Shown here piece by piece: positions 1-6,384 of a DNA stretch of 7,821 bases. Below the pieces are notes generated by a model. The model worked only from the letters and a program-made list of their open reading frames with translations, was not told the origin of the DNA and made no database searches. A program made the position numbers and the translations under genes. The stretch's first letter is position 1. The number at the start of each line of letters is the position of its first letter. Source of the stretch: Devosia sp. (GTDB lineage Bacteria; Pseudomonadota; Alphaproteobacteria; Rhizobiales; Devosiaceae); contig JANXSI010000285.1 in assembly GCA_025352765.1 (NCBI GenBank), positions 1 through 7,821 on the forward strand, given 5' to 3'.

Positions 1-330
1 GGGCAGGCTCGTCGCAATGCCGCAGAGTGCCGAGGCGATGGTGAAGCCGATCACCGAGAACAGGAACAGACGCTTCTGGCCGATGCGGTCACTCATCCAG
101 CCGGTCAGCGGCGTCGCGATGGCGGCGGCGACGATGTAGAAGGTCAGCACCCAGGTGATTTCGTTCTGCGCAGCGCCGAGCGAGGCCGCCATGTGCGGCA
201 GCGCCACATTGGCGATCGTGGTGTCGAGCACCTGCATGATGGTGCCCAGCATGACCGCCACGGTCAGCAGGTTCTTGTGCTTGACCACGATCGTCGGCGC
301 GGAAAATGTCTGCGTGGCAGCCTTGGCCAT
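1..330 (-). CDS. DHA2-family MFS multidrug transporter (EmrB/QacA-like), N-terminal part
   Basis: This is the first 110 residues of a proton-driven drug exporter of the inner membrane; the rest lies beyond the left edge. After a short basic cytoplasmic leader (to about residue 20) there are three hydrophobic segments, near residues 20-44, 58-79 and 87-107. The 14-TM-family signature LDTTIANVALP is at residues 35-45, with the conserved Asp35. The MFS motif A loop GWMSDRIGQKRLF is at 77-89, between TM2 and TM3. The ATG at 328-330 has a strong GGAGG (complement of 337-341) six bases upstream, which supports the start. It follows the membrane fusion gene after 61 bp on the same strand, the usual emrA-emrB order. 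In Gram-negative bacteria such a pump works with the fusion protein and a TolC-like outer-membrane channel, which is not in view. The family is clear; the drug substrate cannot be inferred. Confidence 0.9.
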   Translation of the reverse strand, partial: MAKAATQTFSAPTIVVKHKNLLTVAVMLGTIMQVLDTTIANVALPHMAASLGAAQNEITWVLTFYIVAAAIATPLTGWMSDRIGQKRLFLFSVIGFTIASALCGIATSLP

Positions 331-362
331 GATTGGCCTCCAAATGCAGTCGAGAACGAGCC

Positions 363-384
363 GGCGCAGCCCGAGGGCCGCGCC
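363..384 (-). other. Hairpin between the fusion-protein and MFS genes
   Basis: In the 61-bp gap of the efflux operon the transcript can fold into GGCGC-G-GCC, loop CUCG, then GGC-U-GCGCC: nine paired positions including one G-U pair. No run of U follows, so it does not look like an intrinsic terminator. It could stabilise or set a processing point in the mRNA between the two pump genes. It could also be chance in GC-rich DNA. Confidence 0.35.
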
Positions 385-391
385 GCAGAAC

Positions 392-1564
392 TTACTTGCC
401 GAGCATCTTGTCGAGCTGGCTGTGGCCGGTGTCGACGCTGACCGCAGCGCTCATGCCGGTCTTGAGCAGCGTCGCTTCGGCGCTGTCGGGCAGCTTGATG
501 CGGACGGGCACGCGCTGCACGACCTTCACCCAGTTGCCGGTGGCGTTCTGCGCCGGGATCAGGGAGAACTCCGACCCGGTCGCTGCGCCGAGGCTTTCGA
601 CGGTACCGTGCAGCACGCCCGGGAAGGCGTCGATGGTGACGTCCGCCGGCTGGCCGTCGCGGATCGCCGTCAGCTGCGTTTCCTTGAAATTGGCTTCGAT
701 CCAGGTGCCGTGCGTCTCGACGAGGCTCGCAATGGTCGTGCCGGTCGCAATGAACTGGCCGACATTGAGATTGGCGACATTGGCGACGATGCCGTCGGCC
801 GGTGCGACGACGGTGGTCTTGCTGAGATTGCGCTCCGCCACTTCGACCGCGGCCTTGGCCGACAGCACCGCCGGGTGGTCGTCGGTCGCGATGTCGGCCT
901 TGCCGCCGAGCGCGGCGACAGCGGCGGCGACCTGCTGGTGGGCAAGATCGACGGCGGTCTGCGCTTCCTGGAGGTTGAGCTTCACGTCATCGAGCGTAGA
1001 GTTCGAGTTGACCCCCTGCTGCACCAGCGCGTTCTGCCGGTCAAAGGCCGCCTGGCGAATGGTCAGAGTCGCTTCAGACGCGGCGAGCTGGGCCTCCGCC
1101 GTGCCATAGGAGACCTTCATCTGCTCGACATTGACACGCGCCGTCGCCAGCGCCGCATTGGCCTGGTCGAGGGCAATCCGGTACGGCTCCGGATCGATGG
1201 TGAAGAGCACGTCGCCGGCCTTGACCAGCTGGTTCTCGCCGACCTTGACCGACGCGACGCGGCCGGCAATGTCGGCCGAGAGCGACACCTTGGCCTGCTG
1301 CACATAGGCGTTGTCGGTGTCCTGGTAGCGCCCGCCATTGAGCCAGAAATAGCCGCCGCCGAGGACGAGAACGAGCGGCACGGCAATCATCAGCACCAGC
1401 CGGCGGCTGCCCTTCTTCTTGGGGGCAGCCTCGACCGGCGCAGCGGGGGGAGTTGTGGGCTGCTGCTGGGCCGGGGCCTCGGACTGAACGGGAGACTTTT
1501 CGGCACGGGGCATGCTGACCACAGTGGCTTCGCCTGACTTGGGTTCATTGGCGCGGGCATTCAT
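392..1564 (-). CDS. HlyD/EmrA-type periplasmic membrane fusion protein of a drug efflux pump
   Basis: At 390 residues this matches the usual EmrA length. A Pro/Ala-rich cytoplasmic tail (1-54) with a Lys/Arg cluster (49-55) precedes one membrane anchor at about 55-76, giving a protein anchored in the inner membrane and projecting into the periplasm. The EmrA hallmark DTDNAYVQ (82-89) begins the first half of the lipoyl/barrel-sandwich domain (to about 127). A long helical hairpin rich in Ala, Gln and Glu spans about 130-250. The second lipoyl half is near 250-283 (VVAPADGIVANV), followed by the beta-barrel, with a typical EmrA segment at 330-356 (SLIPAQNATGNWVKVVQRVP). Its role is to link the inner-membrane MFS pump to an outer-membrane channel. 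Its ATG shares one base with the stop of the upstream regulator (TGATG), and an AGAAGGAAG Shine-Dalgarno lies inside the end of that gene, so translation is probably coupled. An exporter fusion protein with another cargo is possible but less likely given the DHA2 pump next door. Confidence 0.93.
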   Translation of the reverse strand: MNARANEPKSGEATVVSMPRAEKSPVQSEAPAQQQPTTPPAAPVEAAPKKKGSRRLVLMIAVPLVLVLGGGYFWLNGGRYQDTDNAYVQQAKVSLSADIAGRVASVKVGENQLVKAGDVLFTIDPEPYRIALDQANAALATARVNVEQMKVSYGTAEAQLAASEATLTIRQAAFDRQNALVQQGVNSNSTLDDVKLNLQEAQTAVDLAHQQVAAAVAALGGKADIATDDHPAVLSAKAAVEVAERNLSKTTVVAPADGIVANVANLNVGQFIATGTTIASLVETHGTWIEANFKETQLTAIRDGQPADVTIDAFPGVLHGTVESLGAATGSEFSLIPAQNATGNWVKVVQRVPVRIKLPDSAEATLLKTGMSAAVSVDTGHSQLDKMLGK

Positions 1565-2028
1565 CAGACGGCTTCCTTCTGCTCGGCAGTGGTCAAATTG
1601 TTCAGATTGTCGCGGATGCGAATGAGATGGGCGGACAGGACGCGGCGATCCTCGGAACTGAGGCCGTCGAGCGACGCGGCCTGCAGATCGTCGCCGACGT
1701 TACGGGCGGTCCTCACCAGCACTTCACCCTCGGGCGTGAGCCGTGCGAGCTTGGAGCGGCTATCGTTCGGGTCGGGGAAGCGCTCGATCAGCCCGCGCTT
1801 GTCGAGCCGGTCGAGAATGCCGCTGATGGTCATGGGATCGGTGTCGATCTTTTCGGCCATCGCGACCTGCGAGATGCCCGCATACTTCTGGATCACCGCC
1901 AACGCTCGCCATTGCGGCAACGTAATGCCGTGCGTGCGCGCCTCGTCCTCGAAGCGACGGCGATAGAGCCGGGCGACTTCGTGAACCAGGTAGCCGATCG
2001 AGGCTTCTTTGGCGGGATCGTTATGCAT
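1564..2028 (-). CDS. MarR-family transcriptional regulator
   Basis: This 154-residue protein has the size and layout of a MarR dimeric winged-helix repressor. An N-terminal dimerisation helix (about 8-33, with HEVARLYRRRFEDEA) leads into the HTH: LTLPQW-like positions at 36-40, helix 2 near 52-61 and the recognition helix near 63-78 (DPMTISGILDRLDKRG). The wing carries the family signature DPNDSRSKLARLTPEG at 86-101, and a C-terminal helical arm completes the dimer interface. Members of this family usually repress their own operon and release DNA when they bind a small lipophilic or phenolic ligand. Here it is the first gene of an efflux operon, and its promoter overlaps inverted repeats, so it is inferred to autorepress the pump. 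The ATG at 2026-2028 has no strong Shine-Dalgarno (AGAACATTCC precedes it), so low basal synthesis of the repressor is plausible. The inducing ligand cannot be read from the sequence. Confidence 0.93.
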   Translation of the reverse strand: MHNDPAKEASIGYLVHEVARLYRRRFEDEARTHGITLPQWRALAVIQKYAGISQVAMAEKIDTDPMTISGILDRLDKRGLIERFPDPNDSRSKLARLTPEGEVLVRTARNVGDDLQAASLDGLSSEDRRVLSAHLIRIRDNLNNLTTAEQKEAV

Positions 2029-2042
2029 GGAATGTTCTAAGT

Positions 2043-2074
2043 GTGCTTATCATAAGCGGACATATAATAAGCAC
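2043..2074. promoter_or_regulatory. Putative MarR operator: overlapping inverted repeats
   Basis: A perfect 13-bp dyad, GCTTATCATAAGC (2045-2057), covers the predicted transcription start. A third half-site, ATAAGCAC (2067-2074), lies in the -35/-10 spacer and pairs exactly with GTGCTTAT at 2043-2050. The result is three half-sites in about 32 bp around the -10 box. MarR dimers bind short AT-rich dyads of this kind, and occupancy here would block RNA polymerase. The match to this particular regulator is inferred from position. Confidence 0.6.
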
Positions 2075-2088
2075 TCGTACGAGGTCAA
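2061..2088 (-). promoter_or_regulatory. Sigma-70-like promoter of the marR-emrA-emrB-like operon
   Basis: Reading the minus strand, TTGACC (complement of 2083-2088) is a near-consensus -35. TATATG (complement of 2061-2066) follows after 16 bp as the -10. The predicted transcription start is near 2054, giving a leader of about 26 nt before the regulator's ATG. The region is conspicuously AT-rich within GC-rich DNA. No transcript data are available, so this is a sequence-based prediction. Confidence 0.6.
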
Positions 2089-2302
2089 CATGCATTTGCT
2101 GCAGCCCCGCTGCGACCGATTTGCATGGTTGGCGGGGCGTTAATGCCACCCGCCGCCCCAACCCAGGGCGCCGCTCCGGGCGTCGGATCGGCAAACTTCC
2201 GCGGCGCGACAAAATCCGATGCAACGAAGGGAACGCGAGGCCCGGAGCGGAATTATTGGAGGCCGAGCGACGTGTGTCGGTCGCGCTCGCATTGCCCAGA
2301 TC
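2089..2302. other. Intergenic region between the efflux operon and glgX, no gene recognised
   Basis: This lies between the efflux promoter and the ribosome-binding site of glgX. A plus-strand frame is open here from an ATG at 2125 and joins glgX, but its 63 extra residues are low in hydrophobic content, resemble no debranching-enzyme N-terminus, and have no Shine-Dalgarno at the ATG. I found no convincing glgX promoter: a TTGCAT at 2121-2126 and a TAATGC at 2141-2146 are only 14 bp apart. I see no RNA gene or terminator. Confidence 0.5.
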
Positions 2303-2308
2303 AAGGAG
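2303..2308 (+). promoter_or_regulatory. Ribosome-binding site that fixes the glgX start
   Basis: AAGGAG ends five bases before the ATG at 2314-2316. It supports this start over the in-frame ATG 63 codons upstream. The debranching-enzyme fold (GTPTSLGANWDGQGTNFAIF) begins about ten residues after this ATG, as expected for the family. Confidence 0.75.
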
Positions 2309-2313
2309 CCTCC

Positions 2314-4386
2314 ATGCCCTCTTCCACCCGCGACGTCCGGCCCGGAACGCCCACCAGCCTCGGGGCCAACTGGGACGGCCAGGGCACCAATTTCGCGATC
2401 TTTTCAGCGCATGCCGAGCGCGTCGAACTCTGCCTGTTCGACGACGGCGGCACCGAGACCGACCGCATCACGCTGCCCGAATACACCGACGAGATCTGGC
2501 ACGGCTATTTGCCCGGCGTCGGCCCCGGCCAGCGCTATGGTTATCGCGTCCACGGCATTTACGATCCGCACCACGGCCACCGCTTCAACGCCAACAAGCT
2601 GCTGCTCGACCCCTACGCGCGCGAACTGGTGGGCGACGTGAAGTGGTCGGCCTCGCAGTTCGGCTACAACACCCAGAGCGAGGAAAAGGACCTGTCGTTC
2701 AGCGAGATCGACAGCGCCGCCGAAATGCCCAAGGGCGTGGTCGTCGATCCGAAAGCCTATCGCTGGGGCGGCGACACCAAGCCGGGCATCCCGTGGGCCA
2801 AAACGATCTTCTACGAAACCCACGTCAAGGGCTTCACCCAGCTGCATCCGGCGATCCCCAAGAAGCTGCGCGGCACCTTCGAGGGGCTCGGCGACAAGGC
2901 CGTGGTCGACTACGTCAAGAGCCTCGGCATTTCCTCGATCGAGCTGCTGCCGATCCACGCCTTTCCCGACGACGACTTCCTCGTCAACAAGGGCCTCCAC
3001 AACTATTGGGGCTACAACACCATGGGGTTCTTTGCCCCGGCGACCCGCTACTACGGCCCGAAAGGGCTGACCGGCTTCCGCAATATGGTGCGCGCCTTCC
3101 ATGACGCCGGCATCGAGGTGGTGCTCGACGTCGTCTACAACCACACCGCCGAAGGCAACGAGATGGGCCCGACCCTCTCGTTCAAGGGCATCGACAACTT
3201 CTCCTACTACCGCACCATGCCCGGCGACTCGCGCTACTACATCAACGACACCGGCACCGGAAACACCGTCAACACCAGCCACCCGCGCGTGCTGCAGATG
3301 GTCACCGACTCGCTGCGCTACTGGGCCGAGGAAATGCACATCGATGCCTTCCGCTTCGACCTCGGCACCATCCTCGGGCGCGAGCCCGATGGCTTCGACC
3401 AACGCGGCGGCTTCTTCGACGCCGTCGGCCAGGACCCCGTGCTGCGCAAGGTCAAGCTCATCGGCGAACCGTGGGACATCGGGCCGGGCGGTTACCAGGT
3501 CGGCGGCTTCCCGCCCGGCTGGGCCGAGTGGAACGACAAGTACCGCGACACCACCCGCGACTACTGGAAGAACACCGACAACACCGTGCGCGACTTCGCA
3601 GCGCGTTTCACCGGATCGGGCGATGTCTACGACCACCGCGGCCGCCGGCCGTGGGCGGGCGTCAACTTCATCACCGCCCATGACGGCTTCACCCTGCACG
3701 ACGTCGTCTCCTACAACGACAAGCACAACGACGCGAACGGCGAAGGCAACAACGACGGCCACAACGACAACCGCAGCTACAACTACGGCGCCGAGGGCGA
3801 GACCGACGACCAGGGGATCGTTGCGGTGCGGGAGCGGCAGAAGCGTAATTTCCTCGCCACGCTGCTGTTCTCGCACGGCACGCCGATGATCCTCGCCGGC
3901 GACGAGTTCTCGCGCACCCAGGGCGGCAACAACAATGGCTACGCCCAAGACAGCGAGATCAGCTGGATCAACTGGAACCTCAACGACAACGCCAAGAGCC
4001 TGCAGGCCTTCACCAAACGGCTGATTGCGCTGCGGCTGGCGCAGCCGCTGCTGCATCGCGACAACTGGCGCGACCAGATGAGCGTCACCTGGCTCAACGC
4101 CGGCGGCGGCGAGCAGCAGGCCGCGCACTGGGAGGACGCCGGCGCGACCACCGTCGGCATCCGCCTCTCCCGCGACGACCTCAAGGGCCAGGACGGCATC
4201 TGGTGGGAGCTGGTGGTGCTGTTCAACCCGCATGACGGCGACGTGCCGTTCGTGCCGCCCGAGCGCGCCGAAGGCGGCACCTGGACGGTCGAGCTCGACA
4301 CCGCCGACGACTCGGCCACCGGCCGCTCTCTGCCGGGTGGCCAGCCGGTGACGATGACCGCGCGCTCGCTGGTCCTCCTTCGCTAG
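2314..4386 (+). CDS. glgX: Glycogen debranching enzyme GlgX (GH13, isoamylase type)
   Basis: This 690-residue cytoplasmic enzyme hydrolyses alpha-1,6 branch links in glycogen, mainly on short stubs left by phosphorylase, releasing malto-oligosaccharides. An N-terminal CBM48/isoamylase N-domain spans roughly 10-115 (ANWDGQGTNFAIFSAHAERV). The (beta/alpha)8 barrel follows with all GH13 regions intact: DVVYNH at 272-277, FRFD ending in the nucleophile Asp349, GEPWD with the acid/base Glu385, and TAHD with His456 and Asp457. The Asn/Gly/His-rich loop near 470-495 (NDKHNDANGEGNNDGHNDN) is typical of GlgX. A C-terminal beta domain (from about 590) ends in ARSLVLLR. The start at 2314 is chosen from the AAGGAG site and domain position. 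It stands alone, with no glgA, glgB, glgC, glgP or treY/treZ gene beside it in the window. The related archaeal/actinobacterial TreX has the same motifs, so a role in trehalose synthesis from glycogen is a minor alternative. The gene converges on the hydratase gene. Confidence 0.95.
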   Translation: MPSSTRDVRPGTPTSLGANWDGQGTNFAIFSAHAERVELCLFDDGGTETDRITLPEYTDEIWHGYLPGVGPGQRYGYRVHGIYDPHHGHRFNANKLLLDPYARELVGDVKWSASQFGYNTQSEEKDLSFSEIDSAAEMPKGVVVDPKAYRWGGDTKPGIPWAKTIFYETHVKGFTQLHPAIPKKLRGTFEGLGDKAVVDYVKSLGISSIELLPIHAFPDDDFLVNKGLHNYWGYNTMGFFAPATRYYGPKGLTGFRNMVRAFHDAGIEVVLDVVYNHTAEGNEMGPTLSFKGIDNFSYYRTMPGDSRYYINDTGTGNTVNTSHPRVLQMVTDSLRYWAEEMHIDAFRFDLGTILGREPDGFDQRGGFFDAVGQDPVLRKVKLIGEPWDIGPGGYQVGGFPPGWAEWNDKYRDTTRDYWKNTDNTVRDFAARFTGSGDVYDHRGRRPWAGVNFITAHDGFTLHDVVSYNDKHNDANGEGNNDGHNDNRSYNYGAEGETDDQGIVAVRERQKRNFLATLLFSHGTPMILAGDEFSRTQGGNNNGYAQDSEISWINWNLNDNAKSLQAFTKRLIALRLAQPLLHRDNWRDQMSVTWLNAGGGEQQAAHWEDAGATTVGIRLSRDDLKGQDGIWWELVVLFNPHDGDVPFVPPERAEGGTWTVELDTADDSATGRSLPGGQPVTMTARSLVLLR

Positions 4387-4395
4387 GTCCTAGCG
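4381..4395. other. 15-bp palindrome containing both convergent stop codons
   Basis: CGCTAGGTCCTAGCG has perfect 7-bp arms about a single central base. The glgX stop TAG (4384-4386) and the hydratase stop TAG (complement of 4390-4392) lie symmetrically within it, with 3 bp between the genes. As RNA it allows a stem of about 5 bp with no U-run, so it is a weak candidate for a bidirectional terminator. Confidence 0.45.
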
Positions 4396-5160
4396 GCGGG
4401 AAAACACCGGGGGGCGCTTCTGCTTGAAGGCAGCGCGCCCCTCTTTCGCGTCATCTGTCGCAAAGCAGATGGTCTGCAAATCCCGCTCATAGGCGATGGC
4501 ATCGGCGATGCTCATCTCCCACGCCGCCCGCAGATTGAGTTTTGCCGTTTCGGCGGCGATCGGCGCGCGCGAGGCGATGGTTGCGGCGATGGCCTTTGCC
4601 TCGGTCATCAGCGCAGCGCGCGGCACGACGCGCGACACCAGCCCCCACCGCTCGGCGGTCGCCGCGTCGATGGCATCGCCGGTCATGATCATCAGCGCTG
4701 CGTTCGAGGGTCCGACCGCATGTGCAAGATTGACCGCCATGCCGCCGCCGCCGATCCAGCCGAGCTTGATCTCGGGGGCGGCAAAGCTGGCGTGGTCCGA
4801 CGCGATGCGGATGTCGCAGGTCATCGCCGTCTCGAGCCCGCCACCGAAGGCATAGCCGTTGACCGCCGCGATCGAGGGTTTGAGCAGCGCCCGCAGCGCG
4901 TCGCAATAGTCGGGCCGGTTGCGGAATGCCCAGGGCGTCTCGTAGCTGTCGAGCGTCGCAATATCGGAGCCGGCGCAGAACGCCTTTTCACCGGCGCCGG
5001 TGAGAATGACGCAGCGGATAGTGTCGTCGGTGTTGAAGCCCTCGACCGCCGCGACCAGTGCATCGGCCATGCCGGGCGTCATCGCGTTGAGCTTGTCCGG
5101 CCGGTTGATGGTGAGGATGCCGACGAAGCCGTCGCGCTCGACCAGGATGTTGTCGCTCAT
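4390..5160 (-). CDS. Enoyl-CoA hydratase/isomerase family protein (crotonase fold)
   Basis: This 256-residue protein has the full crotonase core and usual length. The first oxyanion-hole strand is at about 59-67 (KAFCAGSDI). The second is GYAFGGGLETAMTCD at 102-116, followed by PEIKLGWIGGGG at 129-140. By alignment with rat mitochondrial hydratase, both catalytic glutamates are kept, as Glu110 and Glu130, so hydration or dehydration of a 2-enoyl-CoA is more likely than a purely isomerase, dehalogenase or decarboxylase role. The C-terminal trimer-interface tail DDAKEGRAAFKQKRPPVF (236-253) is typical. Size and motifs also resemble crotonobetainyl-CoA hydratase (CaiD), and a CaiB-like transferase lies directly upstream. 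No other carnitine gene is present, so I do not assign that role. It is last in the cassette, 9 bp after the transferase stop, with an AGGGGG Shine-Dalgarno abutting that stop. The substrate is unknown. Confidence 0.92.
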   Translation of the reverse strand: MSDNILVERDGFVGILTINRPDKLNAMTPGMADALVAAVEGFNTDDTIRCVILTGAGEKAFCAGSDIATLDSYETPWAFRNRPDYCDALRALLKPSIAAVNGYAFGGGLETAMTCDIRIASDHASFAAPEIKLGWIGGGGMAVNLAHAVGPSNAALMIMTGDAIDAATAERWGLVSRVVPRAALMTEAKAIAATIASRAPIAAETAKLNLRAAWEMSIADAIAYERDLQTICFATDDAKEGRAAFKQKRPPVFSRR

Positions 5161-5169
5161 CGCGTCCCC

Positions 5170-6363
5170 CTAGAGTTCGCCGGCGGCGACGGCGCCCGAC
5201 GCCAGCAGCGCCTCGATGGTGGCCGCATCATAGCCGGCTTCGGCGAGGACCTCGCGGCTGTGCTGGCCGGTGATCGGCGCGCCACGCTCGACCGTCGACG
5301 GGGTTTTCGAGAACTTGATCGGGAAGCCCGGCGTCTTCACCCGGCCTTCGGTCGGGTGGTCGTACTCGACGAAGGTGCCGTTGTGCTTGATCTGCTCGTC
5401 CTCGACCAGATCGGCATAGCCATAGACCGGCCCGCACCAGATGTCGGCGGCGCGCAGCAGCGCCAGCCACTCGGCCGAGGTTTTGGTCACCAGCCGCTCG
5501 CGGGTCTTGGCAAAGATCTCGTCGCGCCGCGTCCAGGTGTCGACCTCGTCGATCATGTCAAGAAAGCTCGGCTCGCCGATCACCGCGCCGAGGTTGGCGA
5601 GCTTGGGGAAGGCGACGATGATGAAGCCGTCACTGGTCGCGAACGCCCCATAGGGCGCCCGGATATAGACATGCGCGTGCGGCTCGGCCGAGCGCGTCTG
5701 CGGCTTGCCGGCGACGGTGAAAACCGAGAGCTCCTGCATCTGCAGCGTCGTGATCGCGTCGAGCATGTTGACCTGGACCAGCTGCCCTTCGCCGGTCCGC
5801 TCGCGATGCAGCAGCGCCGCCAGCACGCCCTCGAAGGCGGTATAGGCGGTAACGGCATCGACGAGGAACTGGCCCGCGGCGTTCGGTGGCTCGCCGGCCC
5901 GGCCGGCCGACAGCATGGCGCCCGACATGCCCTGCAGCACGAGGTCCTGCCCCGGCCGGTTCATGTAGGGGCCGTCCTCGCCATAGCCCGAGATCGAGAC
6001 GTAGACGAGTTTCGGGTTGATCGCCGAAAGCGTCTCGTAGTCGAGGCCGAGGCGCTTGGCGACGCCCGGCCGGTAGTTCTGGAGGAAGACGTCGGCGGTC
6101 TTGACCAACTCCAGCATCACCGCCTTGCCGTCGGGCGCCTTGAGGTCGACCGCGAGCGAGCGCTTGTTGCGGTTGAGCGAGAGGAACGAGACGTTGACGC
6201 GGTTGCCGCCGGCTCCACCGGCCGCGGTATGGCGCTGCCACTCGCCGGTCACCGGCTCGATCTTGACGACGTCGGCGCCGAGATCGCCGAGGCGCTGCGC
6301 CGCGAACGGGCCCGCCATGGCGATCGAACAATCGAGCACGCGATAGCCGGTGAGAACGCCCAT
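5170..6363 (-). CDS. Family III CoA-transferase (CaiB/BaiF)
   Basis: This 397-residue protein moves CoA from an acyl-CoA donor to a free carboxylic acid through an aspartyl-CoA thioester. The N-terminal Rossmann-like part is unmistakable: LTGYRVLDCSIAMAGPFAAQRLGDLGADVVKIEP (4-37), SLNRNKRSLAVDLK (62-75) and DVFLQNYRPGVAKRLGLDYE (91-110). The segment SISGYGEDGPYMNRPGQDLVLQGMSG spans 123-148. Asp169, in FLVDAVTAYTAF, matches the catalytic aspartate of formyl-CoA transferase. The C-terminal part has the usual VKTPGFPIKFSKTP stretch (342-355). Proteins of this family form interlocked dimers in the cytoplasm. It lies 21 bp after the dehydrogenase and 9 bp before the hydratase, so a CoA ester formed here is probably the hydratase substrate or is made from it. 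GGAG lies ten bases before the ATG. Donor and acceptor acids cannot be deduced, and racemase members of the superfamily remain a small possibility. Confidence 0.92.
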   Translation of the reverse strand: MGVLTGYRVLDCSIAMAGPFAAQRLGDLGADVVKIEPVTGEWQRHTAAGGAGGNRVNVSFLSLNRNKRSLAVDLKAPDGKAVMLELVKTADVFLQNYRPGVAKRLGLDYETLSAINPKLVYVSISGYGEDGPYMNRPGQDLVLQGMSGAMLSAGRAGEPPNAAGQFLVDAVTAYTAFEGVLAALLHRERTGEGQLVQVNMLDAITTLQMQELSVFTVAGKPQTRSAEPHAHVYIRAPYGAFATSDGFIIVAFPKLANLGAVIGEPSFLDMIDEVDTWTRRDEIFAKTRERLVTKTSAEWLALLRAADIWCGPVYGYADLVEDEQIKHNGTFVEYDHPTEGRVKTPGFPIKFSKTPSTVERGAPITGQHSREVLAEAGYDAATIEALLASGAVAAGEL

Positions 6364-6384
6364 GGTTTCAGAACTCCAAAAAGA

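Noticed and set aside
155..1537. A 460-codon plus-strand frame opposite the efflux genes
   Set aside because: It runs antisense to the fusion protein and the MFS gene, both clearly recognised, and has only low-complexity Arg/Gly/Leu-rich sequence.
2121..2146. Possible glgX promoter, TTGCAT and TAATGC
   Set aside because: The spacer is only 14 bp and the -10 match is poor, so it does not meet a reasonable sigma-70 standard.
2125..2313. N-terminal extension of glgX from the ATG at 2125
   Set aside because: There is no Shine-Dalgarno at that ATG, the residues do not resemble the family, and a strong AAGGAG precedes the ATG at 2314, where the expected fold begins.
3721..3790. Asn/Asp/Gly-rich stretch in glgX that looks like a repeat or low-complexity insertion
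   Set aside because: This loop is characteristic of GlgX-type enzymes and is not an insertion or a tandem repeat.
2404..4233. A 609-codon minus-strand frame opposite glgX
   Set aside because: It is a Val/Ala/Gly/Asp-rich shadow of glgX codons with no membrane, domain or ribosome-binding evidence, while glgX has all catalytic motifs.
4390..6363. Assignment of the transferase/hydratase pair as carnitine genes caiB and caiD
   Set aside because: Sizes and motifs are compatible, but no caiA, caiC, caiT or fixABCX-like gene is present and the neighbours are an SDR and a sugar-epimerase-like protein, so only family-level names are justified.
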